From Algoriphagus lacus (GTDB taxonomy: Bacteria > Bacteroidota > Bacteroidia > Cytophagales > Cyclobacteriaceae): a DNA stretch of 64,000 nt. The stretch covers positions 1-64,000 of the forward strand of contig NZ_QXML01000003.1 in the NCBI RefSeq assembly GCF_003583985.1, written 5' to 3'. Shown here one piece after another: positions 44,983-53,712 of this stretch; position 1 is the first letter of the stretch; each line of letters opens with the position of its first letter. Below the pieces are notes generated by a model. That model was not told the origin of the DNA and did not search any database. It saw only the letters and a program-made list of their open reading frames with translations. The position numbers and the translations under genes were made by a program.

Positions 44983-46098
44983 ATGACAGTTCAAATTAAC
45001 AGCAATTATTTAGAAAATTATTCCCGTGAGTATGCACAGTTGGTTTGCGAGCGATTTTTCTCCAACAGGCAATTTATCACCGGACAGGATATCATTCAAT
45101 TGACGGGTAGTACCCAGGTCAATTTTTTTGTCATCAAGCGATTGTTTGAGTTATGGCAGGAGGAATTGACCAAACTGAAAAGTAGCCCTTACTTCGACTA
45201 CCGTGACATCGCAGTACATGAGGCGCTGACACAGTTTATGAATGTGCTTTCCCGAAGGATCAAAGTGGAGCGCACAAATCTGCAACCATTGGTCAAAGAG
45301 GCAGTTTCCCTGGCCATTCAAGTGGCAACTGATCCGGTTGGATTTTATCAAAAAGAAATCAGTAAAGCTCCTCAGGGGAAAATCAACGAGTACCTGAAAG
45401 AGAATAAAAAGTATTACAAGTGGCATGACAAGGTCGTGACCTTTCTGATCGACAAGACGGGATTTGGGCATGATTCGGAAGCTTATCTCAGAGCAATTGG
45501 TGCGAATTATCAGGTCATTAAGGATTCCCTTGAGTCTGTGAATTTACTCTTGGCCACCTTGGGCGATGTCAAAGTTTTTGACTTGGATCATTATCTGGTT
45601 GACGTTCCTGTATCTGCTAAGCAAGAGACTGAAGAGCTGAAAATAGAAGATCCGCAATCTTCTTTCTTTGAGGAAGTGGAGGAGGTGCAACTTGTCCAGG
45701 CTGCTCCGGCACCTGTGATTGAGCCCGTTGTAGTTGCAAAACCCTTGGTAGAGGCTCCGCCGGTTATGAAAAATACAGCTTCTAGTGCAGGAGTTCAGTT
45801 GAATCCTGCCAAACTGAAGGCTCAATTTGCGACGGAATCGTATCGGGGAATGAAAGGAATCATCGGAGAGCTTTCCGAGAGCCTTGCACTGAACCAACGG
45901 TTTATGTTTACCAAGGAGCTTTTTGACGGGAACGCAGATTTGCTTCGTCACGCACTGAAATCCATCGATGAATGTAAAAATTTCGAAGGAGCTGTTGAAT
46001 TGATCAATTCCCGCTTTGTATCCGAATTAAGCTGGGAAACGGACTCTGATGCAGTAAGGGAGTTTTTGCAGCTGGTGTACAGGAAGTTTTCAGATTGA
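44983..46098 (+). CDS. Conserved hypothetical protein of Bacteroidota
   Basis: 371 aa, soluble, no signal peptide. An N-terminal helical domain (1-205; EYAQLVCERFFSNRQFITGQ, HEALTQFMNVLSRRIKVERT) is joined by a Glu/Pro/Val-rich linker (about 205-265) to a C-terminal helical domain (about 275-371). The latter contains SLALNQRFMFTKELFDGNADLLRHALK and ends VREFLQLVYRKFSD. This C-terminal block recurs, in my experience, at the ends of unrelated-looking Bacteroidota proteins, so it may be a small interaction domain. Function unknown. Divergent from the ferredoxin with a 33-bp gap. Confidence 0.7.
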   Translation: MTVQINSNYLENYSREYAQLVCERFFSNRQFITGQDIIQLTGSTQVNFFVIKRLFELWQEELTKLKSSPYFDYRDIAVHEALTQFMNVLSRRIKVERTNLQPLVKEAVSLAIQVATDPVGFYQKEISKAPQGKINEYLKENKKYYKWHDKVVTFLIDKTGFGHDSEAYLRAIGANYQVIKDSLESVNLLLATLGDVKVFDLDHYLVDVPVSAKQETEELKIEDPQSSFFEEVEEVQLVQAAPAPVIEPVVVAKPLVEAPPVMKNTASSAGVQLNPAKLKAQFATESYRGMKGIIGELSESLALNQRFMFTKELFDGNADLLRHALKSIDECKNFEGAVELINSRFVSELSWETDSDAVREFLQLVYRKFSD

Positions 46099-46106
46099 TA
46101 GCAATA

Positions 46107-46139
46107 AAAAAAAGAGCGGTTGAGGCCGCTCTTTTTTTG
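46107..46139. terminator. Bidirectional terminator
   Basis: 9-bp stem AAAGAGCGG (46111-46119) / CCGCTCTTT (46126-46134), A-run on the left and T-run on the right, between the convergent hypothetical gene and rodA. It ends the mreB-rodA operon on the minus strand. Confidence 0.9.
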
Positions 46140-46146
46140 TCTTATT

Positions 46147-47421
46147 TTATCCTAATCTGCCGAGTTGGGTAGCTCGGGAAGAGTCCATTTTGATGAAGAT
46201 GAACAGCAGCACGGTAAAAGACCAAAGCGAGGAACCTCCATAGCTGAAGAACGGCAAAGGAATCCCGACCACAGGGAAAAGACCGATGGTCATCGCGATA
46301 TTGATCATAAAATGGAAGAATAGAATTGAGATCACGCAGTAGCCGTAAATTCTCGAAAACCGGGTTTTTTGTCGCTCAGCCATCATGACCAGCCGATAAA
46401 GCAGACCAACAAAAAGTCCAATCACAACCAAACTTCCGATCCAGCCAAATTCCTCTCCAAGCGTGCAAAAAATAAAGTCGGTATGTTGTTCCGGTACAAA
46501 GTCAAACTTGGTCTGAGTGCCTTCCAGATAGCCTTTTCCAAACAATCCTCCGGAACCAATTGCGATTTTGGATTGGGTCACGTTCCAGCCCACACCCAAG
46601 GGATCTATGTCTGGATTGAACAAGACCATAATCCGGTTTTGCTGATGCTCGGGAAGTTTGGAAACGACAAAATCCAAGGAATAAATAAAGGCAATTAACC
46701 CTACTCCGATCAGGGAAAAAGCAAGGATTCTTTGCCAGGTTCTTTTTCCGAGAAAAATCAGAATCAGTACGACTGCTACAATCGCTCCTGCCAAGTATAG
46801 GTTATTTTCTATTCCCAGGGCCAGTAGCGTGATGCCTACAAATCCAAATCCTAAAATATAGTAAATCGAGGGAAGGCCTTCTCGATAAAACATCAACAAC
46901 ATGGCAAAGTAAACCATTGCCGTACCCGTGTCAGGCTGAAGAAGGATCAGGATTACCGGTACGAGCAAAATCCCAAATGCGATTGCTTGGTAGTTTTTTT
47001 TGGAAAGGTCGAAAGTCGGCCTCTCCATGACTTTGGCTAAAGCAAGGCCCGTGGCAAATTTTGCAAATTCCCCAGGCTGGATCCGGAAATCACCAAAGCC
47101 TACCGACAGAATCTGACCATTGACTTCCTTTCCCACAAAAGGGGTGACAACCAATAGAAGAACAAATGCTAGGTAAATAAACAGGGATAAATTCTCAAAA
47201 AACCGGGGATCAGCGACCATGATGACCGTAATCAACATGATAGCAGTACCAATCCAGACCAGTTGTTTTCCTGAATTGATCGAGAAGTCAAAAATGCTTT
47301 TTTCAGCCTGTCCATCATAGACAGCCGCATAAATATTGAACCAGCCGATCATGACCAATGCGAAATAAATCGAAACGGTGATCCAATCGACCCGGTTGAT
47401 ATGGATGTCAGATTCGCGCAT
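46147..47421 (-). CDS. rodA: Rod-shape peptidoglycan glycosyltransferase RodA
   Basis: 424 aa, SEDS family, about ten membrane helices. Typical motifs include GDFRIQPGEFAKFATGLALA (the QPSE/K-like region), LLQPDTGTAMVYFAM, the large periplasmic loop with NPDIDPLGVGWNVTQSKIAIGSGGLFGKG, and GIPLPFFSYGGSSLWSF. It polymerises glycan strands for cell elongation together with PBP2. Its ATG overlaps the PBP2 stop as TGATG, which fits translational coupling. It is the last gene of the operon. Confidence 0.96.
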   Translation of the reverse strand: MRESDIHINRVDWITVSIYFALVMIGWFNIYAAVYDGQAEKSIFDFSINSGKQLVWIGTAIMLITVIMVADPRFFENLSLFIYLAFVLLLVVTPFVGKEVNGQILSVGFGDFRIQPGEFAKFATGLALAKVMERPTFDLSKKNYQAIAFGILLVPVILILLQPDTGTAMVYFAMLLMFYREGLPSIYYILGFGFVGITLLALGIENNLYLAGAIVAVVLILIFLGKRTWQRILAFSLIGVGLIAFIYSLDFVVSKLPEHQQNRIMVLFNPDIDPLGVGWNVTQSKIAIGSGGLFGKGYLEGTQTKFDFVPEQHTDFIFCTLGEEFGWIGSLVVIGLFVGLLYRLVMMAERQKTRFSRIYGYCVISILFFHFMINIAMTIGLFPVVGIPLPFFSYGGSSLWSFTVLLFIFIKMDSSRATQLGRLG

Positions 47422-49223
47422 CAGTAGATAAAGTTTCCGGCCAAGACATATTCCTGCAATTCAGGACGGGTGATTTCACCCTTCAAATATTTTTCGATCA
47501 TAAGTGAAGCCGTCGAAGCGGCGGCTCGGCCACCCCAACCGGCATTTTCCACATAGACAGCGATGGCAATCTTTGGATTGTCCTTTGGGGCAAAAGCAAT
47601 GAAAACGGAATGATCCTCACCATGCGGGTTTTGAGCAGTTCCGGTTTTTCCCGCAATCACCAAATCTTTGATGACCGCGCGGTTAGCCGTGCCGTAAAGC
47701 GCCTCAGCCATAGCATCCTGAATCAAATCAAAGTGATGGGCATCGATTCCGACCTCATGTTTGATCTGGTATTTGGCTGGGATCTGTGTGGGATCACCAT
47801 CCACTTCCTTGATCAAGTGAGGGGTATAATAATAGCCTTTGTTGGCAAAAATTGCCGCCAAATTGGCCATCTGAAGTGGTGTGACCAGCATTTCACCTTG
47901 TCCGATGGAAAGCGAATAAATGGTGGAATACTTCCAATGGCCTTGACCATAAACCCGGTCATAGAGTTTGCTGGATGGAATGGATCCGCCTTTTTCATTC
48001 GTCATATCGACACCCAACGTGCCACCCAGCCCAAATTTCAGCACTTTTTCGCGCCAGTCATTCAGACCGATCTCGGTGTCTTTGAAGGTGTTGGAGGACA
48101 CTTCCCGGTTGATGATCTGACGAAAAGCCTGATGGTAATATGGATTACAGGAGTTTCGGATAGCGCCAAATAGATTCACCGGATTGGGGTGATTATGGCA
48201 GGCCACCAAAGACCGGTTGCATGGGAAAGTGGTTTCCGGGGTTAATACTCCATCCTGTAGTCCGATCAAGCTTTGTACAATCTTGAAGATCGAACCCGGA
48301 GGATAAGTGGCCATGATCGGCCGGTTGAAGAGAGGCTTGCTGGGATCGGCATTGAGTTTTCGGTAGTTTTTGCTGAAGTCGGCTCCGGTTAGCTCATTTG
48401 GATCATAAAAAGGGGCGGAGATCATCGCCAAGATTTCACCGGTTTTGGGCTCAATGGCTACTACAGAGCCTGTTTTTCCAGCCATCAGCATTTCTCCATA
48501 GACCTGCAAATCCATGTCGATCGTGGAAGTGATGTTTTTTCCGGCTACTGAAGCGGTATCGTATTCCCCATCTTTGAAAGGTCCTTTGTCCACCCCACGG
48601 ACGTTGACCATTTTGTATTTGACCCCTTTTTTTCCGCGGAGGTCATTTTCGTAATAGCGCTCCATACCACTCAAGCCCACATAATCGCCCTGAGAATAGT
48701 ATTTCAGGGTATCCCGTTCCAATTGTCCGGCGTTGATTTCACCAATGTAGCCCAGGGCATGAGCTGCTGTGGAGCTAGGATAGGATCTTACAGACCGAGT
48801 CATGATAAACAACCCGGGATAGTCCACGAGAAAATCCTGAATCCGGGCAAAGTCTGTGGTGGAGATTTGCTTGATCAGTGTGGATGGCTTTACAGAAGAA
48901 TATTTTCGTGCGGCAGTGTAGGACTCGATCAGCTCTTCTTTGGATATTTTAAAAAGCTCACAAAAGCGCGTGGTATCTCCGACTTTAAATTCTTTAGGGA
49001 CGATCATAAGATCGAAAATCGGGTTGTTGAAGACCAGCAATTTTCCGTTTCGGTCGTAAACGAGTCCGCGGTAGGGGTGATCCACAATTCGTTGAATGGC
49101 GTTGCTTTCAGCTTTTTTCATGAAGCTGTCATCCACCACCTGGATCATAAACAGTTTGGTAAGCAAAATCACGCTCACCAGGAAAATAAAGATGAGAATG
49201 ACTACAGGTCTTTGGTCTTTCAT
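47421..49223 (-). CDS. mrdA: Penicillin-binding protein 2
   Basis: 600 aa from ATG 49223 (MKDQRPVVILIFIFLVSVIL), which overlaps the mreD stop by one base. The open frame extends 39 codons farther upstream but lies inside mreD. One membrane anchor (about 7-26) is followed by a PBP dimerisation domain (about 50-230) and a transpeptidase domain. Active-site motifs are SxxK in PPGSIFKIVQ, SxN in RNSCNPYYH and KTG in IAGKTGTAQN. It is the elongasome transpeptidase paired with RodA. Confidence 0.95.
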   Translation of the reverse strand: MKDQRPVVILIFIFLVSVILLTKLFMIQVVDDSFMKKAESNAIQRIVDHPYRGLVYDRNGKLLVFNNPIFDLMIVPKEFKVGDTTRFCELFKISKEELIESYTAARKYSSVKPSTLIKQISTTDFARIQDFLVDYPGLFIMTRSVRSYPSSTAAHALGYIGEINAGQLERDTLKYYSQGDYVGLSGMERYYENDLRGKKGVKYKMVNVRGVDKGPFKDGEYDTASVAGKNITSTIDMDLQVYGEMLMAGKTGSVVAIEPKTGEILAMISAPFYDPNELTGADFSKNYRKLNADPSKPLFNRPIMATYPPGSIFKIVQSLIGLQDGVLTPETTFPCNRSLVACHNHPNPVNLFGAIRNSCNPYYHQAFRQIINREVSSNTFKDTEIGLNDWREKVLKFGLGGTLGVDMTNEKGGSIPSSKLYDRVYGQGHWKYSTIYSLSIGQGEMLVTPLQMANLAAIFANKGYYYTPHLIKEVDGDPTQIPAKYQIKHEVGIDAHHFDLIQDAMAEALYGTANRAVIKDLVIAGKTGTAQNPHGEDHSVFIAFAPKDNPKIAIAVYVENAGWGGRAAASTASLMIEKYLKGEITRPELQEYVLAGNFIY

Positions 49224-49744
49224 CAGATTCCTCTCCTTCGTTTGAAGAACAGTAGTTGTACAAGTATAGCCAAAAGGCAGGTGAAAATCGAGGAAAAAAG
49301 GCTTTTGTTCAGCACTCCGAAAAAGCCCCCGGTTCCCCACTGATCAGCCGTGAAAAACACGAGTGAATAAATAAAAACCATTGGAAGTGAATAGCTTAAA
49401 AACCACCCCAAGCCCATTTCAGAAAGGGTTGGCTCTTCAGAATCTACATATCCTCCGGTGGGGCTGATAGCTTTGAGCCAAAGAGGTCTGACAAAGGCAA
49501 GAAACGTAGCGGCAGCAGTATGCATGCCGATGGTTTCGTAAAAAACATCCAATAAAAACCCAAGACTGAATGCGATGAAAAGTAGGGGTACTGTGCGGAG
49601 AGAGATTGGCAAAACCAAGATCCCCAACAAATAAAGGAATGCAAAAGCAACTCCAAAAAGAGCCAGATTTTTCAGAAGGAAAATCTGAACCACTCCGAGG
49701 AAAATGATTAGAAGAAGATGGGAAATCAGATTTCTAATATTCAT
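49223..49744 (-). CDS. mreD: Rod-shape determining protein MreD
   Basis: 173 aa, about five membrane helices and few conserved residues, as in other MreD proteins. The Bacteroidota-type sequence LLDVFYETIGMHTAAATFLAFVRP stands at the middle. The call relies chiefly on position between mreC and mrdA. Overlaps mreC by 11 bp and mrdA by one base. Confidence 0.88.
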   Translation of the reverse strand: MNIRNLISHLLLIIFLGVVQIFLLKNLALFGVAFAFLYLLGILVLPISLRTVPLLFIAFSLGFLLDVFYETIGMHTAAATFLAFVRPLWLKAISPTGGYVDSEEPTLSEMGLGWFLSYSLPMVFIYSLVFFTADQWGTGGFFGVLNKSLFSSIFTCLLAILVQLLFFKRRRGI

Positions 49745-50573
49745 TGCTTATCTCCGATTGACGATAAAGCGAATCAAGTTCCGTGAATTGGGTGTTTTCC
49801 ACCAAATAGACATAATTGACCTTGCTGAAATCCGTGTTCAATTTGACAGTCAGGTCCAGGTAATTGGGATCTTTGGCATCAGGGGCTACCTTGGAGATTA
49901 CACCGATCAGGATTCCTTCCGGAAAAACTGCATTGAAACCCGAAGTAATCACTGTGTCTCCTTCCTGCGCCTTGACGTGTCTGGGCACAAATAGCAAACG
50001 AGCTTCGGAGGAGTTTTTCCCATCCCACTGCACTGATCCAAACACATCAGAAGACTTGATTTTTGAGGAAACCATCAAGCCAGTATTCAGCAAGGAAAAT
50101 GCCACAGCATAGTTTTCAGAAACGGATTTTACCCTGCCCACCACTCCTTCCGGATTAAAAATACCCATACCGGGTTTGATCCCGTGTTTCGAGCCTTTAT
50201 TGAGGGTTAGGTAGTTTTGTGAATACCTTAAAGAACTTCCGATTACCCGGGCTCCTTTGAACTGATAGGTAGCTGTCAGTGCAGAGTCAAGAGTAAACGT
50301 GATGCTGTCGGGTTTGACCTGAAACAGTTGAAGCTTTTGAAGAATTTCTGCGTTTTCAGCTGTTAAAGCTTCATTCGCATCTGCCAGTGAAAAGAATTGG
50401 ACGACATCGGCCTGTTTTTTCAATACAGACCCCACCAGCGCATTGGAACTGTTGAAGAAAGCGGCACCCTGTGGAGAATTATTGGAGACAATCATCCAGA
50501 CCGCCGCCACCTCAAGAAAAACAAATAAAATAAATGCCCTTATTCGATAAAGGAACTGCAGGATGCGTAGCAT
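49734..50573 (-). CDS. mreC: Rod-shape determining protein MreC
   Basis: 279 aa. Membrane anchor (about 9-29; YRIRAFILFVFLEVAAVWMI), a short coiled-coil (about 60-90), then the beta-rich periplasmic domain with YQFKGARVIGSSLRYSQNYLTLNKGSKHGIKPGMGI and a second barrel with PRHVKAQEGDTVITSGFNAVFPEGILIG. It scaffolds the elongasome in the periplasm. It lies seven bases after the mreB stop. Confidence 0.94.
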   Translation of the reverse strand: MLRILQFLYRIRAFILFVFLEVAAVWMIVSNNSPQGAAFFNSSNALVGSVLKKQADVVQFFSLADANEALTAENAEILQKLQLFQVKPDSITFTLDSALTATYQFKGARVIGSSLRYSQNYLTLNKGSKHGIKPGMGIFNPEGVVGRVKSVSENYAVAFSLLNTGLMVSSKIKSSDVFGSVQWDGKNSSEARLLFVPRHVKAQEGDTVITSGFNAVFPEGILIGVISKVAPDAKDPNYLDLTVKLNTDFSKVNYVYLVENTQFTELDSLYRQSEISNEY

Positions 50574-50580
50574 TCAGTAC

Positions 50581-51609
50581 TTAAGTCATCAGGACGGTTC
50601 GGAAGTTTTGGATATTTTTCAGGGCTGTACCTGTACCTCTTACCACAGCTCTTAGCGGGTCTTCGGCAATGTGGATAGGCAGCTTGGTTTTTTGATGCAG
50701 CCTTTTATCCAGACCTTTCAAAAGTGCGCCACCTCCGGTTAGGTGAATCCCGTTATCATAAATATCAGCAGAAAGTTCCGGTGGTGCAATCTCCAACGCT
50801 TTCAAAACAGCCTCTTCAATTTTTGAAACAGACTTGTCCAAAGCGAAGGCAATTTCTGAATAGGATACCTTGATCACCTTAGGAATACCGGTCATCAAGT
50901 CACGTCCTCGGATTTCGTAATCTTCTGGTGCATCATCCAGTTCTGTCAATGCCGACCCGATTGCAATTTTAACTTTTTCAGCTGAGCGCTCTCCGATGAG
51001 GAGATTGTGCTGACGGCGCATGTAATCCAAAATATCCTTAGTGAAGGTGTCACCGGCCACCCGAATGGACTGATCCGCAACAATACCTGAAAGAGCGATA
51101 AGAGCGATTTCCGTTGTACCTCCCCCGATATCCACGATCATGGAACCCATGGGCTTTTCGATGTCGATTCCAATACCAATCGCTGCGGCTATTGGTTCAT
51201 AAATCATATAAACTTCTTTTGCCCCGGCATGCTCGGCTGAGTCGCGAACCGCTCTTTTTTCCACTTCGGTAATGCCCGATGGAATGCAGATTACCATGCG
51301 GTGGGACTGTGGGAACATTCCCTTTTTCTGCCCTGGGATCATTTTGATCAATCCACGAATCATCTGCTCTGCAGCATAGAAGTCAGCAATCACGCCATCT
51401 TTCAATGGGCGAATGGTCTTGATGTTTTCGTGGGTTTTTTCGTGCATGTTCATTGCCTCTCGGCCAACAGCAAGTACCCGGTTGTTTGTTTTATCGATAG
51501 CGATGATGGATGGCTCATCCACCACAATTTTATCTTTGTGAATGATCAGGGTATTTGCGGTACCCAAGTCAATGGCTATATCACTAGAGAAAAAATCAAA
51601 TAATCCCAT
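50581..51609 (-). CDS. mreB: Rod-shape determining actin-like protein MreB
   Basis: 342 aa, actin/Hsp70 ATPase fold. Phosphate-1 motif IAIDLGTANTLI (about 11-22), phosphate-2 VDIGGGTTEIALI, adenosine motif TGGGALLKGLD. Filament-forming protein under the inner membrane that guides MreC, MreD, RodA and PBP2. First gene of the five-gene shape operon, with a minus-strand promoter box at 51686-51693, giving an approximately 70-nt leader. Confidence 0.98.
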   Translation of the reverse strand: MGLFDFFSSDIAIDLGTANTLIIHKDKIVVDEPSIIAIDKTNNRVLAVGREAMNMHEKTHENIKTIRPLKDGVIADFYAAEQMIRGLIKMIPGQKKGMFPQSHRMVICIPSGITEVEKRAVRDSAEHAGAKEVYMIYEPIAAAIGIGIDIEKPMGSMIVDIGGGTTEIALIALSGIVADQSIRVAGDTFTKDILDYMRRQHNLLIGERSAEKVKIAIGSALTELDDAPEDYEIRGRDLMTGIPKVIKVSYSEIAFALDKSVSKIEEAVLKALEIAPPELSADIYDNGIHLTGGGALLKGLDKRLHQKTKLPIHIAEDPLRAVVRGTGTALKNIQNFRTVLMT

Positions 51610-51685
51610 TTTATATTGATTGTCTTTTTTACTGGAGTTTGTTGTTTAAGATAGTACGTAGGTACCGTTTTTAAACGCGGGTCGG

Positions 51686-51693
51686 CAAAATTA
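51686..51693 (-). promoter_or_regulatory. Putative promoter -7 box of the mre operon
   Basis: Minus-strand TAATTTTG (TAnnTTTG), 76 bases upstream of the mreB ATG. It lies back to back with the rimP promoter across about 165 bp of AT-rich DNA. Confidence 0.5.
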
Positions 51694-51858
51694 TTATCTT
51701 AAATCGACAAAACTCAGGGAAAGAAGATTTTTTTGTTTCCTGAGCCTAAATGAATTGTTGACTTTGGATTCGAGAAGTTTTTAAAGATTTTTTCAAACAA
51801 AAATTTCTAATCTCTTTGGAATAGAGCACCCTGCTTTGCATTTCGGAATTCTTTCTAT

Positions 51859-51866
51859 TACTTTTG
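51859..51866 (+). promoter_or_regulatory. Putative promoter -7 box of rimP-nusA-infB
   Basis: TACTTTTG (TAnnTTTG), 58 bases upstream of the rimP ATG. The mRNA leader would include the hairpin at 51888-51907. Confidence 0.55.
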
Positions 51867-51887
51867 CACCGTATTCGAAAGTTTCTG

Positions 51888-51907
51888 GAGGGGACAAAAG
51901 TCCCCTC
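51888..51907 (+). promoter_or_regulatory. Leader hairpin ahead of rimP
   Basis: Perfect 8-bp stem GAGGGGAC (51888-51895), loop AAAA, GTCCCCTC (51900-51907), followed by TTT-CATTATT. It ends 17 bases before the rimP ATG. It is strong enough to act as an attenuator or as an mRNA-stability or NusA-responsive element (inference). Confidence 0.5.
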
Positions 51908-51924
51908 TTTCATTATTCAAACGT

Positions 51925-52398
51925 ATGACTGGACTGAGACAGACTATCGAAAAGTTGGTAGAAAAGCATCTCCCGGATGAGTCCCACTTCGTGGTAGAAG
52001 TTAAAGTGGAAGACAAGGCTGGAAAAACGCATGTGTTGATTCTGATTGATGCAGATCAAGGAGTCACCATCGAGGCCTGTGCCAAAGTAAGCCGTGCAAT
52101 ATCTGAAGAATTGGAAACCAATGAATTGCTTGGAGAAGCTTATGTGCTTGAAGTATCTTCTCCGGGATTGGATTATCCGCTAAGCAGCCAAAGGCAGTAT
52201 CAGAAAAATATCGGCCGGGAACTGAAAGTGATGCTTAATTCAGGAACTGACGTTTCGGGTAAATTACTCGAAGCTGATTCGGAAAGAGTCAAGTTGCTGG
52301 TGAAAAAAAAGGAAAAAGGAAAGAAAGCTACGGAGGAGGAAATAACTCTCCCTGTAATGGAAATCAAGAAATCTATCGTACAAGTATCTTTTAAATAA
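51925..52398 (+). CDS. rimP: Ribosome maturation factor RimP
   Basis: 157 aa. N-terminal domain with HFVVEVKVEDKAGKTHVLILIDADQGVTIEACAKVSRAISEELE and the family signature YVLEVSSPGLDYPL. A C-terminal SH3-like domain contains a Lys-rich KKKEKGKKATEEE loop. It aids maturation of the 30S head. First gene of a conserved rimP-nusA-infB operon; nusA starts five bases after its stop. Confidence 0.95.
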   Translation: MTGLRQTIEKLVEKHLPDESHFVVEVKVEDKAGKTHVLILIDADQGVTIEACAKVSRAISEELETNELLGEAYVLEVSSPGLDYPLSSQRQYQKNIGRELKVMLNSGTDVSGKLLEADSERVKLLVKKKEKGKKATEEEITLPVMEIKKSIVQVSFK

Positions 52399-52403
52399 CT
52401 CAA

Positions 52404-53648
52404 ATGGATGCCAAAGTCTTAATAGAATCCTTCGCAGAGTTTGCGAGATCTAAAAATGTGGATCGCCCAACCATGATCCGTATTCTGGAAGATGTGTTCA
52501 GAGCAATGATTCGTAAGAAGTTTGAGACCGACGAAAACTTCGATGTAACAATCAATGCCGACAAGGGCGACTTGGAGATATTTCGGATCAGAGAAATCGT
52601 AGACGACAATTCCGAAGATATTTGGGATTTTGACAAAATCAGTTTCAGCGAGGCGAGAAAGATCGAGCCGGACTTTGAAATTGGGGAAGAAGTTTATGAA
52701 AAGATTGAACTGGAAGAGTTTGGAAGAAGGGCTGTGCAGATGGCCCGTCAGACATTGATCCAGCGAATCAAAGATCTGGAAAAAGACATTCTCTATAATA
52801 AATATGAGGAACAAGTCGGGGAAATCATTTCTGCTGAAGTGTATCAGATACTGGGTCGAGAGATCCTATTGATTGATAGCGAAGGCAATGAATTGATTCT
52901 TCCAAAAGGAGAGCAGATTCCAAAAGACCGCTTTAGAAAAGGCGATACTGTAAAGGCGATCGTGCACCGGGTGGATATGATCAACGGTAATCCAAAGATC
53001 ATCTTGTCCAGAACCTCTCCTGTTTTCCTTGAAAGACTCTTTGAAAACGAAGTTCCTGAAGTCTATGATGGGTTGATCACGATCGTGAAGATTGTTCGCG
53101 AGCCGGGAGAAAGAGCCAAAGTAGCTGTGGAATCCTATGACGATCGAATTGATCCTGTAGGTGCTTGTGTAGGAATGAAAGGTTCAAGAATTCATGCCGT
53201 AGTGCGTGAATTGCAAAACGAGAACATAGACGTCATCAACTATACTGAAAACCTGGAATTGTATGTGACGCGTGCACTTAGCCCCGCTAAGGTGTCTTCA
53301 ATTACAGTGGATCAGGACCGAAAGAGGATCTCTGTATTCCTAAAGCCAGATCAAGTTTCATTGGCAATCGGTAAAGGTGGGTTCAACATTAAGTTGGCAA
53401 GCCGATTGGTAGGATATGAAATCGACGTATTCCGTGAGTTGAACGAATACGATGATGAGGATGTGGATTTGAATGAGTTTGTGGACGAAATTGATGCATG
53501 GATCATCGAGGAGCTCAAGAAGACGGGTTTGGATACTGCCAAGAGTGTTTTGGCATTGACCAAAGAAGATTTGACACGTCGTACAGAATTGGAGGAAGAG
53601 ACTATCGAAGAGATTTTCAGAATCCTCAAACAAGAATTTGAACAATAA
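52404..53648 (+). CDS. nusA: Transcription termination/antitermination factor NusA
   Basis: 414 aa. N-terminal RNA-polymerase-binding domain (1-125), S1 domain (about 130-200; GEIISAEVYQILGREILLID), two KH domains (about 210-345; KVAVESYDDRIDPVGACVGMKGSRIHAV, DQVSLAIGKGGFNIKLASRL) and a short helical tail (LDTAKSVLALTKEDLTRRTELEEE). It lacks the two C-terminal acidic repeats of E. coli NusA (495 aa), as in many non-proteobacteria. It modulates pausing, Rho-dependent and intrinsic termination. Confidence 0.96.
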   Translation: MDAKVLIESFAEFARSKNVDRPTMIRILEDVFRAMIRKKFETDENFDVTINADKGDLEIFRIREIVDDNSEDIWDFDKISFSEARKIEPDFEIGEEVYEKIELEEFGRRAVQMARQTLIQRIKDLEKDILYNKYEEQVGEIISAEVYQILGREILLIDSEGNELILPKGEQIPKDRFRKGDTVKAIVHRVDMINGNPKIILSRTSPVFLERLFENEVPEVYDGLITIVKIVREPGERAKVAVESYDDRIDPVGACVGMKGSRIHAVVRELQNENIDVINYTENLELYVTRALSPAKVSSITVDQDRKRISVFLKPDQVSLAIGKGGFNIKLASRLVGYEIDVFRELNEYDDEDVDLNEFVDEIDAWIIEELKKTGLDTAKSVLALTKEDLTRRTELEEETIEEIFRILKQEFEQ

Positions 53649-53649
53649 A

Positions 53650-53667
53650 AAGGGGGACTTCCCCCTT
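53650..53667 (+). other. Intercistronic hairpin between nusA and infB
   Basis: Perfect 7-bp stem AAGGGGG (53650-53656) / CCCCCTT (53661-53667), loop ACTT, with no following T-run. It is more likely a processing or stability element than a full terminator. Confidence 0.45.
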
Positions 53668-53712
53668 AGAATACCCTAATTTTACTTAAGATTTCGAAAG
53701 AGGTTTTTGCTT

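Noticed and set aside
49224..49340. 39-residue extension of PBP2
   Set aside because: Lies inside mreD, and the start at 49223 has the typical anchor and TGATG coupling.
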